A DNA stretch of 64,000 nt from Blastococcus saxobsidens DD2 (GCF_000284015.1 NC_016943.1:3823541-3887540); one strand, 5' to 3'; shown: positions 16,890-26,693, counted from the first letter of the stretch. Numbers and translations: made by a program. Notes: generated by a model not told the origin, from the sequence alone.

Positions 16890-18392
16890 ATGACCAACCT
16901 CGCGCAGAACCTGCTCGATTCGGCCGCCGAGCGAGAGAGCCGCCCCGCCTTGCGGATGGACGACGCCGTGCTGACCTACGGCGAGTTCCGGGACGCCGCG
17001 CTGCGGGTCGCCGCGGCACTGCAGGGCCGTGGCGTGCGACCCGGTGACCGCGTGGGCCTGGTGCTGCCCAACGTGCTGGCGTTCCCGGTCGTCCTCTACG
17101 GCGCCCTGCTCGCCGGGGCCGCCGTCGTCCCCATGAACCCGCTGCTCAAGGCGCGGGAGGTGCAGTACTACCTGGAGGACTCCGGGGCACGGGTCGTCGT
17201 CACCCTCGGGTCCACCGCCGAGCCGGTGCGCGAGGCGGCCGGCACGGTCGGCGTCGAGGCCGTGGTGGTGGGGCCGGCGTCCCCGTCCGAGCTGATGGCC
17301 GACGAGCCGCTGGCCGAGCCGGTCGAGCGGTCCGACGAGGACCTCGCGGTGATCCTCTACACCTCGGGCACGACCGGGCAGCCGAAGGGCGCCGAGCTCA
17401 CCCACGCCAACCTGGGCCGCAACGCCGTGACCACGGCCGACACCCTCGCCGAGAACACCCCCGACGACGTGATCATGGGCTGCCTGCCGCTGTTCCACGT
17501 CTTCGGGCTGACCTGCGGCCTCAACACCGCCGTCCTGCGGGGCTCGCTGCTCACGCTCATCCCCCGGTTCGACGGCGGCAAGGCGCTGGAGGTCATCGAA
17601 CGCGACCGGGTGACCATCTTCGAGGGCGTCCCGACGATGTTCGCGGCGATGCTGCACCAGCCCGACGCCGACCGGCACGACGTGTCGAGCCTGCGGCTGT
17701 GCGTCTCCGGCGGGTCGGCCATGCCGGTGGAGATCATGCGGTCGTTCGAGGAGCGGTTCGGCTGCATCATCCTCGAGGGCTACGGCCTGTCGGAGACCTC
17801 GCCGGTCGCCTCCTTCAACCACCCGCACGCCGCGCGGAAGCCGGGCTCCATCGGCACCCCGATCCGCGGCGTGGAGATGCGACTGGTCGACGACGAGGGC
17901 GAGGACGTCGGTCCGGGCGAGGTCGGCGAGATCGCCATCCGCGGCGAGAACGTCATGACGGGCTACTGGCAGCGCGACGAGGAGACGGCCAAGGCGATCC
18001 CCGACGGCTGGTTCCGCACCGGCGACCTGGCCCGGAAGGACGACGACGGCTACTTCTTCATCGTCGACCGCAAGAAGGAGATGATCATCCGCGGCGGCTA
18101 CAACGTGTACCCGCGGGAGATCGAGGAAGCCCTCTACGAGCACCCGGCGGTGGCCGAGGTGGCGGTGATCGGCATCTCGCACCCCGACCTGGGTGAAGAG
18201 GTGGCCGCGGCGGTCGCGCTGAAGCCGGGGGCCGGCGCCGAGGTCGAGGAGCTCCGCGAGTTCGTCAAGTCGCGGGTGGCCGCCTACAAGTACCCGCGGC
18301 ACCTGTGGCTGGTGGACACCCTGCCCAAGGGGCCGACGGGGAAGATCCTGCGACGGTCGGTGGAGGTTCCCCAGGAGGTGGGGACCCGATGA
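16890..18392 (+). CDS. Acyl-CoA synthetase (AMP-forming fatty acid CoA ligase)
   Basis: A 500-residue member of the ANL superfamily. Motifs are in order: the phosphate loop [11 protein letters not shown] (about residue 155), GYGLSETSP (about 295), the [24 protein letters not shown] hinge in parts (about 370-395), [12 protein letters not shown] and the catalytic lysine near the end in [11 protein letters not shown]. It activates a carboxylic acid to its CoA thioester through an acyl-adenylate. The ATG follows GGGAGGA. The next gene overlaps it by 4 bp (ATGA), and a PHA synthase follows, so it may feed acyl-CoA precursors into polyhydroxyalkanoate or lipid synthesis. Confidence 0.9.
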   Translation: MTNLAQNLLDSAAERESRPALRMDDAVLTYGEFRDAALRVAAALQGRGVRPGDRVGLVLPNVLAFPVVLYGALLAGAAVVPMNPLLKAREVQYYLEDSGARVVVTLGSTAEPVREAAGTVGVEAVVVGPASPSELMADEPLAEPVERSDEDLAVILYTSGTTGQPKGAELTHANLGRNAVTTADTLAENTPDDVIMGCLPLFHVFGLTCGLNTAVLRGSLLTLIPRFDGGKALEVIERDRVTIFEGVPTMFAAMLHQPDADRHDVSSLRLCVSGGSAMPVEIMRSFEERFGCIILEGYGLSETSPVASFNHPHAARKPGSIGTPIRGVEMRLVDDEGEDVGPGEVGEIAIRGENVMTGYWQRDEETAKAIPDGWFRTGDLARKDDDGYFFIVDRKKEMIIRGGYNVYPREIEEALYEHPAVAEVAVIGISHPDLGEEVAAAVALKPGAGAEVEELREFVKSRVAAYKYPRHLWLVDTLPKGPTGKILRRSVEVPQEVGTR

Positions 18393-18847
18393 CCCAGCAG
18401 CCGGCCCCCCGCACACCACCACCGTCGCCACCGCTGTGGCGGCAGGCCTTCGACGCCGCCGAACGGGCCGTGGCACCCCACGCGGAGAGCCTGGTCCGCT
18501 CGGAGCACTTCGCCCTCGGCACCGCTCTGGTGCGCCGGGCGCAGACCCTCGCGGGCCGCTCGGTGCAGGGCCTCAGCGCCCGCGCCTGGCACCTGCTCAA
18601 CCTGCCCGCGGGCAGCGACATCAGCCGGCTGCGCGCGCAGATCGGCTCCCTGGACCGGGAGGTCCGCCGGCTGACCCTGCAACTGGAGTCCGAGCGGCGA
18701 CGGGCCTCGGCCCCCGCGCGCACCCGGCCCCCCGAGACGACGACACCCGCGACCACGGAGGACGACGATGCCGACGGTGCCCAGCCCGCAGACGGTGCTC
18801 GACCGCGTCCGGCGAGACGTCGAGCGCAACGCTCTACGGGCGCGTAA
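18389..18847 (+). CDS. Putative PHA synthase partner protein (PhaE/PhaR-like position)
   Basis: A 152-residue protein starting at an ATG that overlaps the ligase stop. It has a helical N-terminal half, a predicted coiled coil around [20 protein letters not shown] and a proline/threonine/arginine-rich tail. The last 80 bp overlap the start of phaC in another frame. Class III PHA synthases need a second subunit (PhaE) that is helical with a C-terminal coiled coil. Position and shape suggest such a partner or a phasin, but no sequence signature confirms it. Confidence 0.55.
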   Translation: MTQQPAPRTPPPSPPLWRQAFDAAERAVAPHAESLVRSEHFALGTALVRRAQTLAGRSVQGLSARAWHLLNLPAGSDISRLRAQIGSLDREVRRLTLQLESERRRASAPARTRPPETTTPATTEDDDADGAQPADGARPRPARRRAQRSTGA

Positions 18848-19877
18848 CGGGATCAAGCTTGCGGCGGGCGTCGACCGCCCCGGCGTCGGGCAGACCCCCA
18901 AGGACGTCGTCTGGCAGCGCGGCCGCACCCAGCTGTGGCACTACCGCAACGACGACGTGCGCTACGGGCCGCCGCTGCTGCTGGTGTTCAGCCTGATCAG
19001 CCGGAGCTACATCCTCGACCTCACGCCGGGCAACAGCTTCGTGGAGCAGCTGCTCGATGCGGGATTCGACGTGTACATGCTCGACTGGGGCGAACCCGAC
19101 GAGCGGGACGCGGAGAACCGGCTCGAGGACTACGTCGACGACTACATCCCGGCCGGGATCGACCGGGTCCTGGAGCTGTCCGGTGCCGACGAGGTGAACC
19201 TGTTCGGCTACTGCTTCGGCGGCGACCTCGCGCTGCTCTACGCCGCGCACCATCCCGACGCCCCGCTGCGCAGCCTGACCGTGCTGGCGACGCCGGTCGA
19301 CTTCCAGCACATGGGCCCGCTCGCCGACATCTTCAGCGTCGGCGGCATGGACGTCGGCTCGGTCCTCGGCCCCGACGGCAACGTGCCGCCGTCGGTCGTC
19401 GTCCAGGGGTTCCGGACCCTGACCCCGACCGCCGAGGTGACCCGGTACGTGACGCTCTGGGAACGGCTCTGGAGCGACGAGTACGTCGCCTCCTACCAGG
19501 CCATGACCGGCTGGTCGGACGACCACGTGCCGTTCCCCGGCGCGGCTGCCCGGGAGACCGCGGAGATGCTGGTGCGGAACAACGGGATGGTCAACGACCG
19601 GCTCACCGTGGGCGGCGACCGGGTGCACCTCTCCGACATCCAGGTGCCGTTCCTGACCGTGCGGGCCAACCGCGACCACATCGTCCCGCCGGACGCGACC
19701 GCGCCGCTGATCGACCTGATCGGTTCCCCCGACAAGCACGAGCTGTGCCTCGACGCCGGCCACATGGGGCTGGTCGTCGGACGCACCGCGGCGAAAACGA
19801 CGGTGCCGACCATCATCGACTTCATCCGGCGGCGCAGCGACGCACTGGATGCCGACGACGCGAGAGAAGAGGCCTGA
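18768..19877 (+). CDS. phaC: Class III polyhydroxyalkanoate synthase
   Basis: A 369-residue alpha/beta-hydrolase-type PHA synthase. Its length fits class III PhaC (about 350-370), not class I (about 600). The synthase box is GYCFGG with nucleophile Cys149; Asp303 (NRDHIV) and His332 (AGHMGL) complete the triad. The conserved tryptophan motif DWGEP is present at YMLDWGEPD. It polymerises 3-hydroxyacyl-CoA into granules. It is the third gene of an operon with an acyl-CoA ligase and a coiled-coil protein, and a GNAT gene follows directly. The start lies inside the preceding gene, an unusually long overlap. Confidence 0.9.
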   Translation: MPTVPSPQTVLDRVRRDVERNALRARNGIKLAAGVDRPGVGQTPKDVVWQRGRTQLWHYRNDDVRYGPPLLLVFSLISRSYILDLTPGNSFVEQLLDAGFDVYMLDWGEPDERDAENRLEDYVDDYIPAGIDRVLELSGADEVNLFGYCFGGDLALLYAAHHPDAPLRSLTVLATPVDFQHMGPLADIFSVGGMDVGSVLGPDGNVPPSVVVQGFRTLTPTAEVTRYVTLWERLWSDEYVASYQAMTGWSDDHVPFPGAAARETAEMLVRNNGMVNDRLTVGGDRVHLSDIQVPFLTVRANRDHIVPPDATAPLIDLIGSPDKHELCLDAGHMGLVVGRTAAKTTVPTIIDFIRRRSDALDADDAREEA

Positions 19878-19878
19878 C

Positions 19879-20445
19879 GTGGCGGTGGTGGAACTCGGAC
19901 CGGAGCGTTGCGACGCGCTGCTGCGGTTCTTCGGAGAACTCCCCGAGGGCGACCTGACCTTCATCAAGGAGGAGGTCACCGACCCGGAGACCGTCCGCTC
20001 GTGGGCCACCGGCGACTCCGCCGGTGGCCGCTGGGTGGCGGTCGACACCGGTGGGGAGGGTGGGGACGGCAGAGACGACGTGACCGGTTACGTCGCCGTC
20101 CGGCCGCTCCCCGGGTGGTCGGACCACGTCGGCGAGGTGCGGCTGGTCGTCGCGCCGTCCCGCCGCGGCAGCGGGCTCGGGCGCGAGCTGGCCCGGCAGG
20201 CCCTGGTGGGCGCCGTCTCGTCGGGTCTGTCGAAGCTCGTCGTGGAGGTCGTCGCCGAGCAGGGGGCGGCCCTGGCACTCTTCACCGACCTGGGCTTCTC
20301 CGGGGAGGCGCTGCTGCGCGACCACATCCGCGGCCGCGACGGCGAGCTGCGCGACCTCATGGTGCTCGCCCACCACGTCTCGGACACGTGGTCGGGCATG
20401 GACACCGTCGGCGTCGCCGACGAGCTGGGCGCTCCCGCCGGCTGA
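19879..20445 (+). CDS. GNAT-family N-acetyltransferase
   Basis: A 188-residue acetyltransferase. The acetyl-CoA loop appears as VVAPSRRGSGLGRELARQAL after the beta strand VGEVRLVV, followed by LALFTDLGFSGEALLRDHI. Chosen start: the GTG at 19879, one base after the phaC stop and six bases after AAGAGG; a start inside phaC at 19849 is possible. The substrate is unknown. It is the last gene of the PHA operon and converges with the ABC-F gene. Confidence 0.8.
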   Translation: MAVVELGPERCDALLRFFGELPEGDLTFIKEEVTDPETVRSWATGDSAGGRWVAVDTGGEGGDGRDDVTGYVAVRPLPGWSDHVGEVRLVVAPSRRGSGLGRELARQALVGAVSSGLSKLVVEVVAEQGAALALFTDLGFSGEALLRDHIRGRDGELRDLMVLAHHVSDTWSGMDTVGVADELGAPAG

Positions 20446-20450
20446 CCGCC

Positions 20451-22088
20451 TCAGCTCTCGGTGACCCGGCCCCCGACCACCTCGAACCGCCGGGTGGTCG
20501 CCACCGCCTCGAGCATCCGCCGGTCGTGCGTGACCAGCAGCAGGGTGCCGGGGTAGTCGGCCAGCGCCTGCTCGAGCTGCTCGATGGCCGGCAGATCGAG
20601 GTGGTTGGTGGGCTCGTCGAGCACCAGCACGTTCACGCCGCGCGCCTGCAGCAACGCCAGGGCCGCGCGGGTCCGCTCCCCGGGAGAGAGGGTGACGGCC
20701 GGCCGGAGCACGTGGTCGGCGGTGAGGCCGAACTTGGCCAGCAGCGTCCGCACCTCCGCCGTCGGCCAGTCGGGCACCTCGGTGCCGAACGCGTCCAGCA
20801 GCTGCTCGGGGCCGAGGAACCGCCCCCGCGCCTGGTCGATCTCGCCGATCCGCACGGCCGGGCCCACCGAGCCCGCGCCGTCGTCCAGCGGCACCCGGCC
20901 GAGCAGGGCGGCCAGCAGGGTGGACTTCCCCGAGCCGTTGGCCCCGGTGATGGCCACCCGGTCCCCCCAGCCGATCTGGAGGTCCACCGGTCCCAGCGTG
21001 AACCCGCCCCGCCGGACGACGGCCCCGCGCAACGTGGCCACCACCGCGCCCGCCCTCGGCGCGACGGCGATCTCCATGCGCAGCTCCCACTCCTTGCGGG
21101 GCTCCTCGACGACGTCCAGGCGCTCGATCATGCGCTGGGTCTGCTTGGCCTTGGCCGCCTGCTTCTCCGAGGACGCCCGGTTGGCGGCCCTGATGTGCTT
21201 GTCGCCGTCCTTGGATTTCTTGATCGAGTCGCGGACCCCCTTGGCCATCCAGTTCCGCTGCATCCGCGCGCGCGCCTCGAGCGATGCCTTCGTATCGGCG
21301 AACCCCTCGTACTCCTCGCGGGCGTGCCGCCGGGCCACCTCGCGCTCGACCAGGTAGGCCTCGTAGCCGCCGTCGTGCACCCGTACCAGCTGCTGCACGA
21401 GGTCCAGCTCGACGATCCGGGTGACGGTGCGGGCCAGGAACTCGCGGTCGTGGCTGACGACCACCACGCCGACCCGGGTGCCGGTGACGAACCGCTCCAG
21501 CTGGTCGAGCCCGGCCAGGTCGAGGTCGTTGGTCGGCTCGTCGAGCAGCAGGACGTCGTACCGGGACAGCAGGAGCGCGGCGAGCCCCACGCGGGCGGCC
21601 TGGCCGCCGGAGAGCCCGGCGGTCGGCGCGTCGAGGGCGACACCGGGCGCCACGTCGGCCACCACCTCGGCGGCCCGCTCGTCGAGGTCGGCCCCACCGA
21701 GGGCGAGCCACCGCTCGAGCGCGTCGCCGTAGCCGTCATCGGCGCCCGCCGCACCGGAGGTGAGCGCCTCGGTCGCGGCGTCCAGGGCCGCCTGGGCGGC
21801 GGCGACGCCGGTGCGCCGGGCGAGCGCGGCCAGCACCGTCTCCCCCGCCCGCCGTTCGTGCTCCTGCGGGAGGTAGCCGAGGGTCGCGCTCGGTGGGCTG
21901 AGCGCGATGCTGCCGGCCTCGGCCGGGAGGTCCCCGGCCAGGATGCGCAGCAGCGTGGACTTGCCCGCGCCGTTCACCCCCACGAGCCCGACGACGTCGC
22001 CGGGCGCGACGACGAGGTCGAGGTCGGAGAAGAGCACGCGGGCGCCGTGACCGGCCGACAGTCCGCGGGCGACGAGGGTGGCGCTCAC
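20451..22088 (-). CDS. ABC-F family ATPase
   Basis: A 545-residue protein with two ABC ATPase domains and no membrane segments. The first domain has GVNGAGKST and LSGGQAARVGLA with LLLDEPTNDLD. The second has GANGSGKST, LSPGERTRAAL and VLVLDEPTNHLD. Between them is a basic, helical linker (about residues 235-320) typical of ribosome-binding ABC-F factors. Such proteins act at the ribosomal E site as translation factors or protect against ribosome-targeting antibiotics; the subfamily cannot be fixed here. The GTG start gives MSATLVARGLS. It stands alone. Confidence 0.9.
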   Translation of the reverse strand: MSATLVARGLSAGHGARVLFSDLDLVVAPGDVVGLVGVNGAGKSTLLRILAGDLPAEAGSIALSPPSATLGYLPQEHERRAGETVLAALARRTGVAAAQAALDAATEALTSGAAGADDGYGDALERWLALGGADLDERAAEVVADVAPGVALDAPTAGLSGGQAARVGLAALLLSRYDVLLLDEPTNDLDLAGLDQLERFVTGTRVGVVVVSHDREFLARTVTRIVELDLVQQLVRVHDGGYEAYLVEREVARRHAREEYEGFADTKASLEARARMQRNWMAKGVRDSIKKSKDGDKHIRAANRASSEKQAAKAKQTQRMIERLDVVEEPRKEWELRMEIAVAPRAGAVVATLRGAVVRRGGFTLGPVDLQIGWGDRVAITGANGSGKSTLLAALLGRVPLDDGAGSVGPAVRIGEIDQARGRFLGPEQLLDAFGTEVPDWPTAEVRTLLAKFGLTADHVLRPAVTLSPGERTRAALALLQARGVNVLVLDEPTNHLDLPAIEQLEQALADYPGTLLLVTHDRRMLEAVATTRRFEVVGGRVTES

Positions 22089-22163
22089 CCCTACAGCCTG
22101 CCAAGCCGTCGCGGTCGGCCGGCAGCCGACGTCGGGGACGCGCCGACCCGACCCCCCGGCAGC

Positions 22164-23228
22164 TCAGGCGTCGGGGTCGTCACCGGCCTCGTCGAACGCG
22201 TTCTCGTCGTAGCCGCTGTCGCTGTCGTGCTCGCCGGCGGCACCCGCCGGGCGGCGGACCAGCCACGGCTGCAGGTGGTCGTAGCCGCGCACCGACACCC
22301 GGCGCAGCGGCCGTACCCGGTAGCCCGGGAGCCCGCGGAGCCGGTCGGCCAGGTCGCGGTCGACCAGGAGCGCCCCGGGGCGGGCCAGCGAGGTGAGCCG
22401 GCTGGCCAGGTTCACGACCGGCGAGTACACGTCACCGAGCCGGGTGAGCACGGCGCCGTAGGCCGCGCCCACCCGCAACGGCGGGCGGTCGGCGGCCGCC
22501 CAGATACCGGGCAGCTCGAGGCCGATGCCGGCGGCGTCGGTGGCCGTCCGGGCGGTGAACAGCACCCCGTCCCCCACCGTCTTCACCACCCGGCCGTGGT
22601 GCCGGGCGATGACCTCGGCCGCGATGCTCTCGAAGTCCTCCACCATCGCGCCGAGCTCCCGGCCACCCATGCCCCGGCTGCGGGAGGTGTAGCCGACGAG
22701 GTCGGCGAAGCCCACCGCGAGCTCCCGCCGGTCCCCCGGTCCGGTCGCCGCCAGCAACCTGTCGACGTTCGCCGCCAGGTGGCGCAACCAGACGTAGCTC
22801 TGAAGCTGGAGCATCTTCGGCAGCATCGCGCCGGCGACCGCCACGGCCTCCTCAGGAGAGGCCGGCCGCCGCTCGCCGTCCGGCCCGGTCCGGGTCAGGG
22901 CGTCGGCGAGCATGTCCGCCTGCCAGTCAGCCAGCCGCGACAGCGCCTGTCCCATGGCCCGCGCGATCGATGCTTCGGTGTCCTCGTCCACGAACCCCGA
23001 CCTGATCAGGTCCGACAGGACGCCGAGGGCGTGGATGTCGGCATCGGTGAACGCGGGGTCGTCGTCGGCGGCGTCCGGGAAGCCCAGCGCCCGCCACAGC
23101 CGCTGAGTGCGCTCCGGCGGCATGCCCGCCCGCTGATGCACCTGCAGCCGGGTGTACCGGCGCGGACCGTCGAGCAGGAGCCGCTCCATGGCCTCGCGGG
23201 CGTCGGGTACCGGGGCGTCGGCGTCCAT
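22164..23228 (-). CDS. Class III adenylate/guanylate cyclase (Rv1264-like)
   Basis: A 354-residue cyclase. The N-terminal 170 residues are helical (RYTRLQVHQRAGM, DADIHALGVL) and resemble the autoinhibitory, pH-responsive domain of Mycobacterium Rv1264. The C-terminal catalytic domain shows the metal-binding aspartate in FADLVGYTSR, the second in KTVGDG and the transition-state Asn/Arg in VVNLASRLTSLARPG, so activity is likely. An acidic tail follows. The ATG at 23228 follows GCGAGGGC. uspA is encoded just upstream on the same strand, 14 bp away. Confidence 0.85.
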   Translation of the reverse strand: MDADAPVPDAREAMERLLLDGPRRYTRLQVHQRAGMPPERTQRLWRALGFPDAADDDPAFTDADIHALGVLSDLIRSGFVDEDTEASIARAMGQALSRLADWQADMLADALTRTGPDGERRPASPEEAVAVAGAMLPKMLQLQSYVWLRHLAANVDRLLAATGPGDRRELAVGFADLVGYTSRSRGMGGRELGAMVEDFESIAAEVIARHHGRVVKTVGDGVLFTARTATDAAGIGLELPGIWAAADRPPLRVGAAYGAVLTRLGDVYSPVVNLASRLTSLARPGALLVDRDLADRLRGLPGYRVRPLRRVSVRGYDHLQPWLVRRPAGAAGEHDSDSGYDENAFDEAGDDPDA

Positions 23229-23242
23229 GCCCTCGCCGGACC

Positions 23243-23722
23243 TCAGTCGGTGGTGTGGACGACGAGCACGTCGCACTGCGACCGACGGGTCGCATCGGCG
23301 GGGACCGAACCCAGCAGCCGGCCCTTGATCCCGTTCAGCCCCCGGTTGCCGACGACCAGCAGGTCGGCGTTCTCCCGCCGGACCACGTCCAGCAGCGTCT
23401 CGACCGGGGAACCCATGACCGCGACCGTGCGCACCTTCCCCGCACCGGCGGCAGCTGCTCGCTCGGCCGCGGTGCGCACGGTGTCCTCCGCGGGGTGCGC
23501 CCCCACCACCTGGTAGGCCTCGTCCCCGAGGACGTCCTGGGCGCGGGCCAGCTCCCGCTCGTCCGCCTCCGTGGGGAGGTAGGCGCAGGCGACGACCAGG
23601 GTCGCCCCGCAGGCGCCGGCGAGGGCACCGGCGCGGGCGACCGCACGCAGGGACGATTCCGACCCGTCGGTTCCGACGACGACCGTGGAGTACGCGCTGG
23701 CGGGCTCGCTCACGGCGCGCAC
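23243..23722 (-). CDS. Universal stress protein (UspA family)
   Basis: A single-domain, 159-residue Usp. The N-terminal strand VVVGTDGSESSLRAV and the ATP-binding signature GNRGLNGIKGRLLGSVP (Gly-x2-Gly-x9-Gly-Ser form) are complete, so ATP binding is expected. GTG codons at 23722 and 23713 are both possible starts. It is followed by the cyclase gene with a 14-bp gap, which suggests joint stress signalling. Confidence 0.88.
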   Translation of the reverse strand: MRAVSEPASAYSTVVVGTDGSESSLRAVARAGALAGACGATLVVACAYLPTEADERELARAQDVLGDEAYQVVGAHPAEDTVRTAAERAAAAGAGKVRTVAVMGSPVETLLDVVRRENADLLVVGNRGLNGIKGRLLGSVPADATRRSQCDVLVVHTTD

Positions 23723-23872
23723 TCTATGGGATCGCCGCGGCTGGTGTGCCCGTGGTCACGCGAACGGATGCCGCCCGGCGCAGCCGGGAGCCCCCGCGCG
23801 GCGCGGGGCTCCCGCGGACGTCGCCGGGTGCGCTTGGATGGAACTCACCAGGACCGATGAGGGGAGCAGGCC

Positions 23873-24844
23873 ATTTCCAGCGGCACGACGGCGAGGGTCG
23901 ACCCCGTCCGGGTCGAGATCCGCGGTCTCACGAAGAGCTTCGGGAGCGTGCGGGCGGTCTCCGATCTCGGGTTCACCGTGGAGCCCGGCACCGTGACCGG
24001 CTTCCTGGGCCCCAACGGCGCAGGCAAGACGACCACCCTGCGGATGGTCCTGGGACTGCTGAACCCCGACGCCGGCACCGCGACGTTCGACGGCGTGCCC
24101 TACTCGTCGCTCTCCCAGCCGCTGCGCACCGTCGGGGCGGTGCTGGAGACCGCGTTCCACCCCGCCCGGTCGGGACGCAACCACCTGCGCGTCTACTGCC
24201 GCGCCGCCGGACTGCCGCTGCAGCGCGCGGACGAGGTGCTCGCGCAGGTCGGGCTCGCCGACGCCGGCCAGCGCCGGGCGGGTGGCTACTCCCTGGGCAT
24301 GCGGCAGCGGCTCGGACTGGCCACTGCGCTCCTCGGCGACCCCGCGGTCCTGGTGCTCGACGAGCCGGCCAACGGCCTCGACCCCGAGGGCATCCAGTGG
24401 CTGCGCGGTTTCCTCCGCCACCTCGCGCACGAGCAGGGGCGGACGGTCCTCGTCTCCAGCCACCTGCTGTCGGAGGTGGAGCAGACCGTCGACCGGGTCG
24501 TCATCGTCGGGGCCGGGCAGCTCGTGCGCGAAGGCTCGATGGAGCAGCTGCGGTCCGGCGCCGACGGCGCGGGGACCGTGCTGGTGCGCAGCCCGGAGGC
24601 CGCCCGGCTGGCCGAGGCCCTCCGTACCGACGGCACCGGCGTCTCGCTGGACGGCGACGCCCTCACCGTCAGCGGTCGGACGACCGCCGAGATCGGGGCC
24701 TGCGCCTTCGCCGCCGGGGTCGAGCTGCACGAGCTGCGCTCGCAGACCAGCGGCCTCGAGGAGATCTACTTCCAGCTCACCGCCGGGCGCGGGCAGTTCG
24801 CCGCGCCCTCGGCCGGTCCGGTCGCCGAGGAGACCACCCGATGA
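23873..24844 (+). CDS. ABC transporter ATP-binding protein with probable ATT start
   Basis: A 323-residue ABC ATPase for an ABC-2-type exporter. Walker A is GPNGAGKTT, the signature is GYSLGMRQRLGLA and Walker B is VLVLDEPANGLDPEG, with the H loop at VLVSSHLLSEV. The conserved first strand (VEIRGLTKSFGSVRAV) lies upstream of the first in-frame ATG/GTG codon (23948). The only initiator fitting it is ATT at 23873, seven bases after GGGGAG; an in-frame stop at 23858 limits extension. Its stop overlaps the permease start (ATGA). A GC-rich hairpin lies near 23785-23814. Confidence 0.8.
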   Translation: MSSGTTARVDPVRVEIRGLTKSFGSVRAVSDLGFTVEPGTVTGFLGPNGAGKTTTLRMVLGLLNPDAGTATFDGVPYSSLSQPLRTVGAVLETAFHPARSGRNHLRVYCRAAGLPLQRADEVLAQVGLADAGQRRAGGYSLGMRQRLGLATALLGDPAVLVLDEPANGLDPEGIQWLRGFLRHLAHEQGRTVLVSSHLLSEVEQTVDRVVIVGAGQLVREGSMEQLRSGADGAGTVLVRSPEAARLAEALRTDGTGVSLDGDALTVSGRTTAEIGACAFAAGVELHELRSQTSGLEEIYFQLTAGRGQFAAPSAGPVAEETTR

Positions 24845-25596
24845 TGCGCCTCGTCCGTGCCGAGTGGACGAAGCTGTTCACCACCCGCGTCTGGATCGGG
24901 CTGCTGATCGGCGCGGTCGCCCTGGCGGTCCTGTCCACCGTCCTCCTCACCGCGTTCGCCGGGGACAGCCAGGGCGGCGTGGGCATCCCCCCGGTGGGCA
25001 CCCCGACCTTCGAGCAGCTGGCCCTCGCGGGGCCGGCGAACTCCGTCGTCCTCATGCTCGTGCTGGGCGTCATCGGGATGACGCAGGAGTACCGCCACCG
25101 CACCGCCACCCCGACGTTTCTCACCACGCCGCACCGCGGCCAGGTCGTGATCGCCAAGCTGGTGGCCTACGCCCTGGTCGCCGTGCCGTTCGCGGTGGTC
25201 GTCACCGCCGTCAACTACGCCGTCCTGGCGGTGTTCGCGGGCAGCCGCGGAAACGTCCCCGCACTCACCGGCGACAACCTCCGCGTCGTGCTGACCTCGG
25301 CGCTGGCCCTGGTGATCTACACGGTCATCGGCGTCGGCCTGGGCGCGCTCATCCGCAACCAGATCGGGGCGATCGTCGGCGCCCTGGTCTACCTCTTCGT
25401 CATCGAGGCGCTGATCCGCCAGTTCGTCGGCACGGCGTACAAGTGGTTGCCCGGCGGTGGCCTCGAGGCGCTCACGGCGACCTTCCAGGGCCCGGACGTC
25501 CTGGAGGCGTGGCAGGGCGGCGTCCTGCTGCTCGGCTACGGTCTGGTGGCCGCCGTGCTGGGCACGTTCCTGGCCGTCCGGCGTGACATCGTCTGA
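24841..25596 (+). CDS. ABC-2 type transporter permease
   Basis: A 251-residue membrane protein with about six transmembrane segments. It opens with the cytosolic MRLVRAEWTKLFTTR typical of ABC-2 permeases, then WIGLLIGAVALAVLSTVLL, a loop, and further hydrophobic stretches up to LLGYGLVAAVLGTFLAV. It pairs with the preceding ATPase, with which it overlaps by 4 bp. Substrate unknown; lipids, peptides or small drugs are typical for this class. Confidence 0.85.
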   Translation: MMRLVRAEWTKLFTTRVWIGLLIGAVALAVLSTVLLTAFAGDSQGGVGIPPVGTPTFEQLALAGPANSVVLMLVLGVIGMTQEYRHRTATPTFLTTPHRGQVVIAKLVAYALVAVPFAVVVTAVNYAVLAVFAGSRGNVPALTGDNLRVVLTSALALVIYTVIGVGLGALIRNQIGAIVGALVYLFVIEALIRQFVGTAYKWLPGGGLEALTATFQGPDVLEAWQGGVLLLGYGLVAAVLGTFLAVRRDIV

Positions 25597-25606
25597 CGAC
25601 AGCCCC

Positions 25607-25641
25607 GTGAGCATCGCAGCGAGGAACGAGCGAGGAGCGGA
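25607..25641 (+). repeat. Dispersed 35-bp repeat, copy 1
   Basis: This sequence begins GTGAGCATCGCAGCGAGG and is identical over 35 bp to 49117-49151. A related, altered copy is at 56392-56451. It lies in the gap between the ABC permease and the ankyrin gene. The CGAGCGAGGAGCGGA core recurs more than once, which suggests a mobile or recombinogenic short repeat family. Confidence 0.7.
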
Positions 25642-25753
25642 CCGGGGCACGGAGTCGGACCCGAGGAATCGCCTGAGGCGCCGGCGGACAGCGCACGATC
25701 CCCGTCCGGGCGAGACCACGCGCCGGGCGCCCCGAACGGAGAACGGAGACCGC

Positions 25754-26563
25754 GTGACGACCCGCATGACCGTGCAGCGACTGGACCGGATGATCGCCGA
25801 GGAGCACGCCGACGACGTCCGCGCCGCCGTCGCCGAGGCCCCGCACCTGCTCACCGCCTCGGTGGAGCGGCAGGGCGAGGGCGGCTGGACGCCGCTGCAC
25901 CTCGCCGTCGCCTGCGACCGCGCCGACGTGGTGCCGGTCCTGGTGGAGGCCGGAGCCGACCTGGCGGCGCGCACCGACGGTCACCGCACCCCGCTACACG
26001 TGGCGCTCGAGCACGCACCCGGTCTGGTGCCGATGCTGGTGGAGCTCGGTGCGGTCGTCGACGCGCCCAGCGCGGCCTACCTCGACGACGTCGACCGGCT
26101 CACCGCCGAGCTCGACGGCGGTGCCCCGCTCACCGACCCCACCACCGGGTTGGACCTGCTCGCGTGGGCCGCCTACGGTGGCGCGGCCCGTGCCGCGCGG
26201 CTCCTGATCGACCGGGGCGCCGACCCCGACGGCGGAGCGCTGCACGCCGCAGCCGAGGGTCGGCGCCTGGAGCTGGTCCGCCTGCTCCTGGACGCCGGGG
26301 CCGAGGTCGACCGCCGGGATCCCGACACCGGCCGCACCCCGTTGCACACGGCCGTGGCGGCCGGCGGCACCGGCGCCTCGCCGGAGATCGTCCGGCTGCT
26401 CCTGGACGCCGGCGCGGACGTCGACGCCACCACCCACGACGGCGCCAGCGCGCTCGACATCAGCCGGGTCGCCGCGGCACGCCACCGCCGCGCCGACGAG
26501 GGAGAGGCCAGTGGTGCCGACGCCCTGGCCGACCTCCTCGTCGCGCGCGGGGCGAGCCATTGA
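25754..26563 (+). CDS. Ankyrin-repeat protein
   Basis: A 269-residue protein built of about five to six ankyrin repeats. Clear copies are [52 protein letters not shown] and [11 protein letters not shown], each followed by a GADV/GAEV turn. There is no signal peptide or membrane segment, so it should act in the cytoplasm as a binding scaffold. The GTG at 25754 follows GGAG; an ATG four codons later is the alternative. No partner gene is evident. Confidence 0.85.
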   Translation: MTTRMTVQRLDRMIAEEHADDVRAAVAEAPHLLTASVERQGEGGWTPLHLAVACDRADVVPVLVEAGADLAARTDGHRTPLHVALEHAPGLVPMLVELGAVVDAPSAAYLDDVDRLTAELDGGAPLTDPTTGLDLLAWAAYGGAARAARLLIDRGADPDGGALHAAAEGRRLELVRLLLDAGAEVDRRDPDTGRTPLHTAVAAGGTGASPEIVRLLLDAGADVDATTHDGASALDISRVAAARHRRADEGEASGADALADLLVARGASH

Positions 26564-26693
26564 CCTCGTTCCGGGCGGGGCACGCGGGAGCGGCTCCGCA
26601 CCCGGTCAGCCCCCGCACACGGGCGTAGACTCGGCACCCGGTTCAGCGACGCCCCTCAGACGCAGCCCCGAGACGAAGAAGGCACTCGACCCC

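Noticed and set aside
23785-23814. Terminator upstream of the ABC operon
   Set aside because: A GC-rich hairpin is present, but it lies between divergent genes where no transcript should end; its role is unclear.
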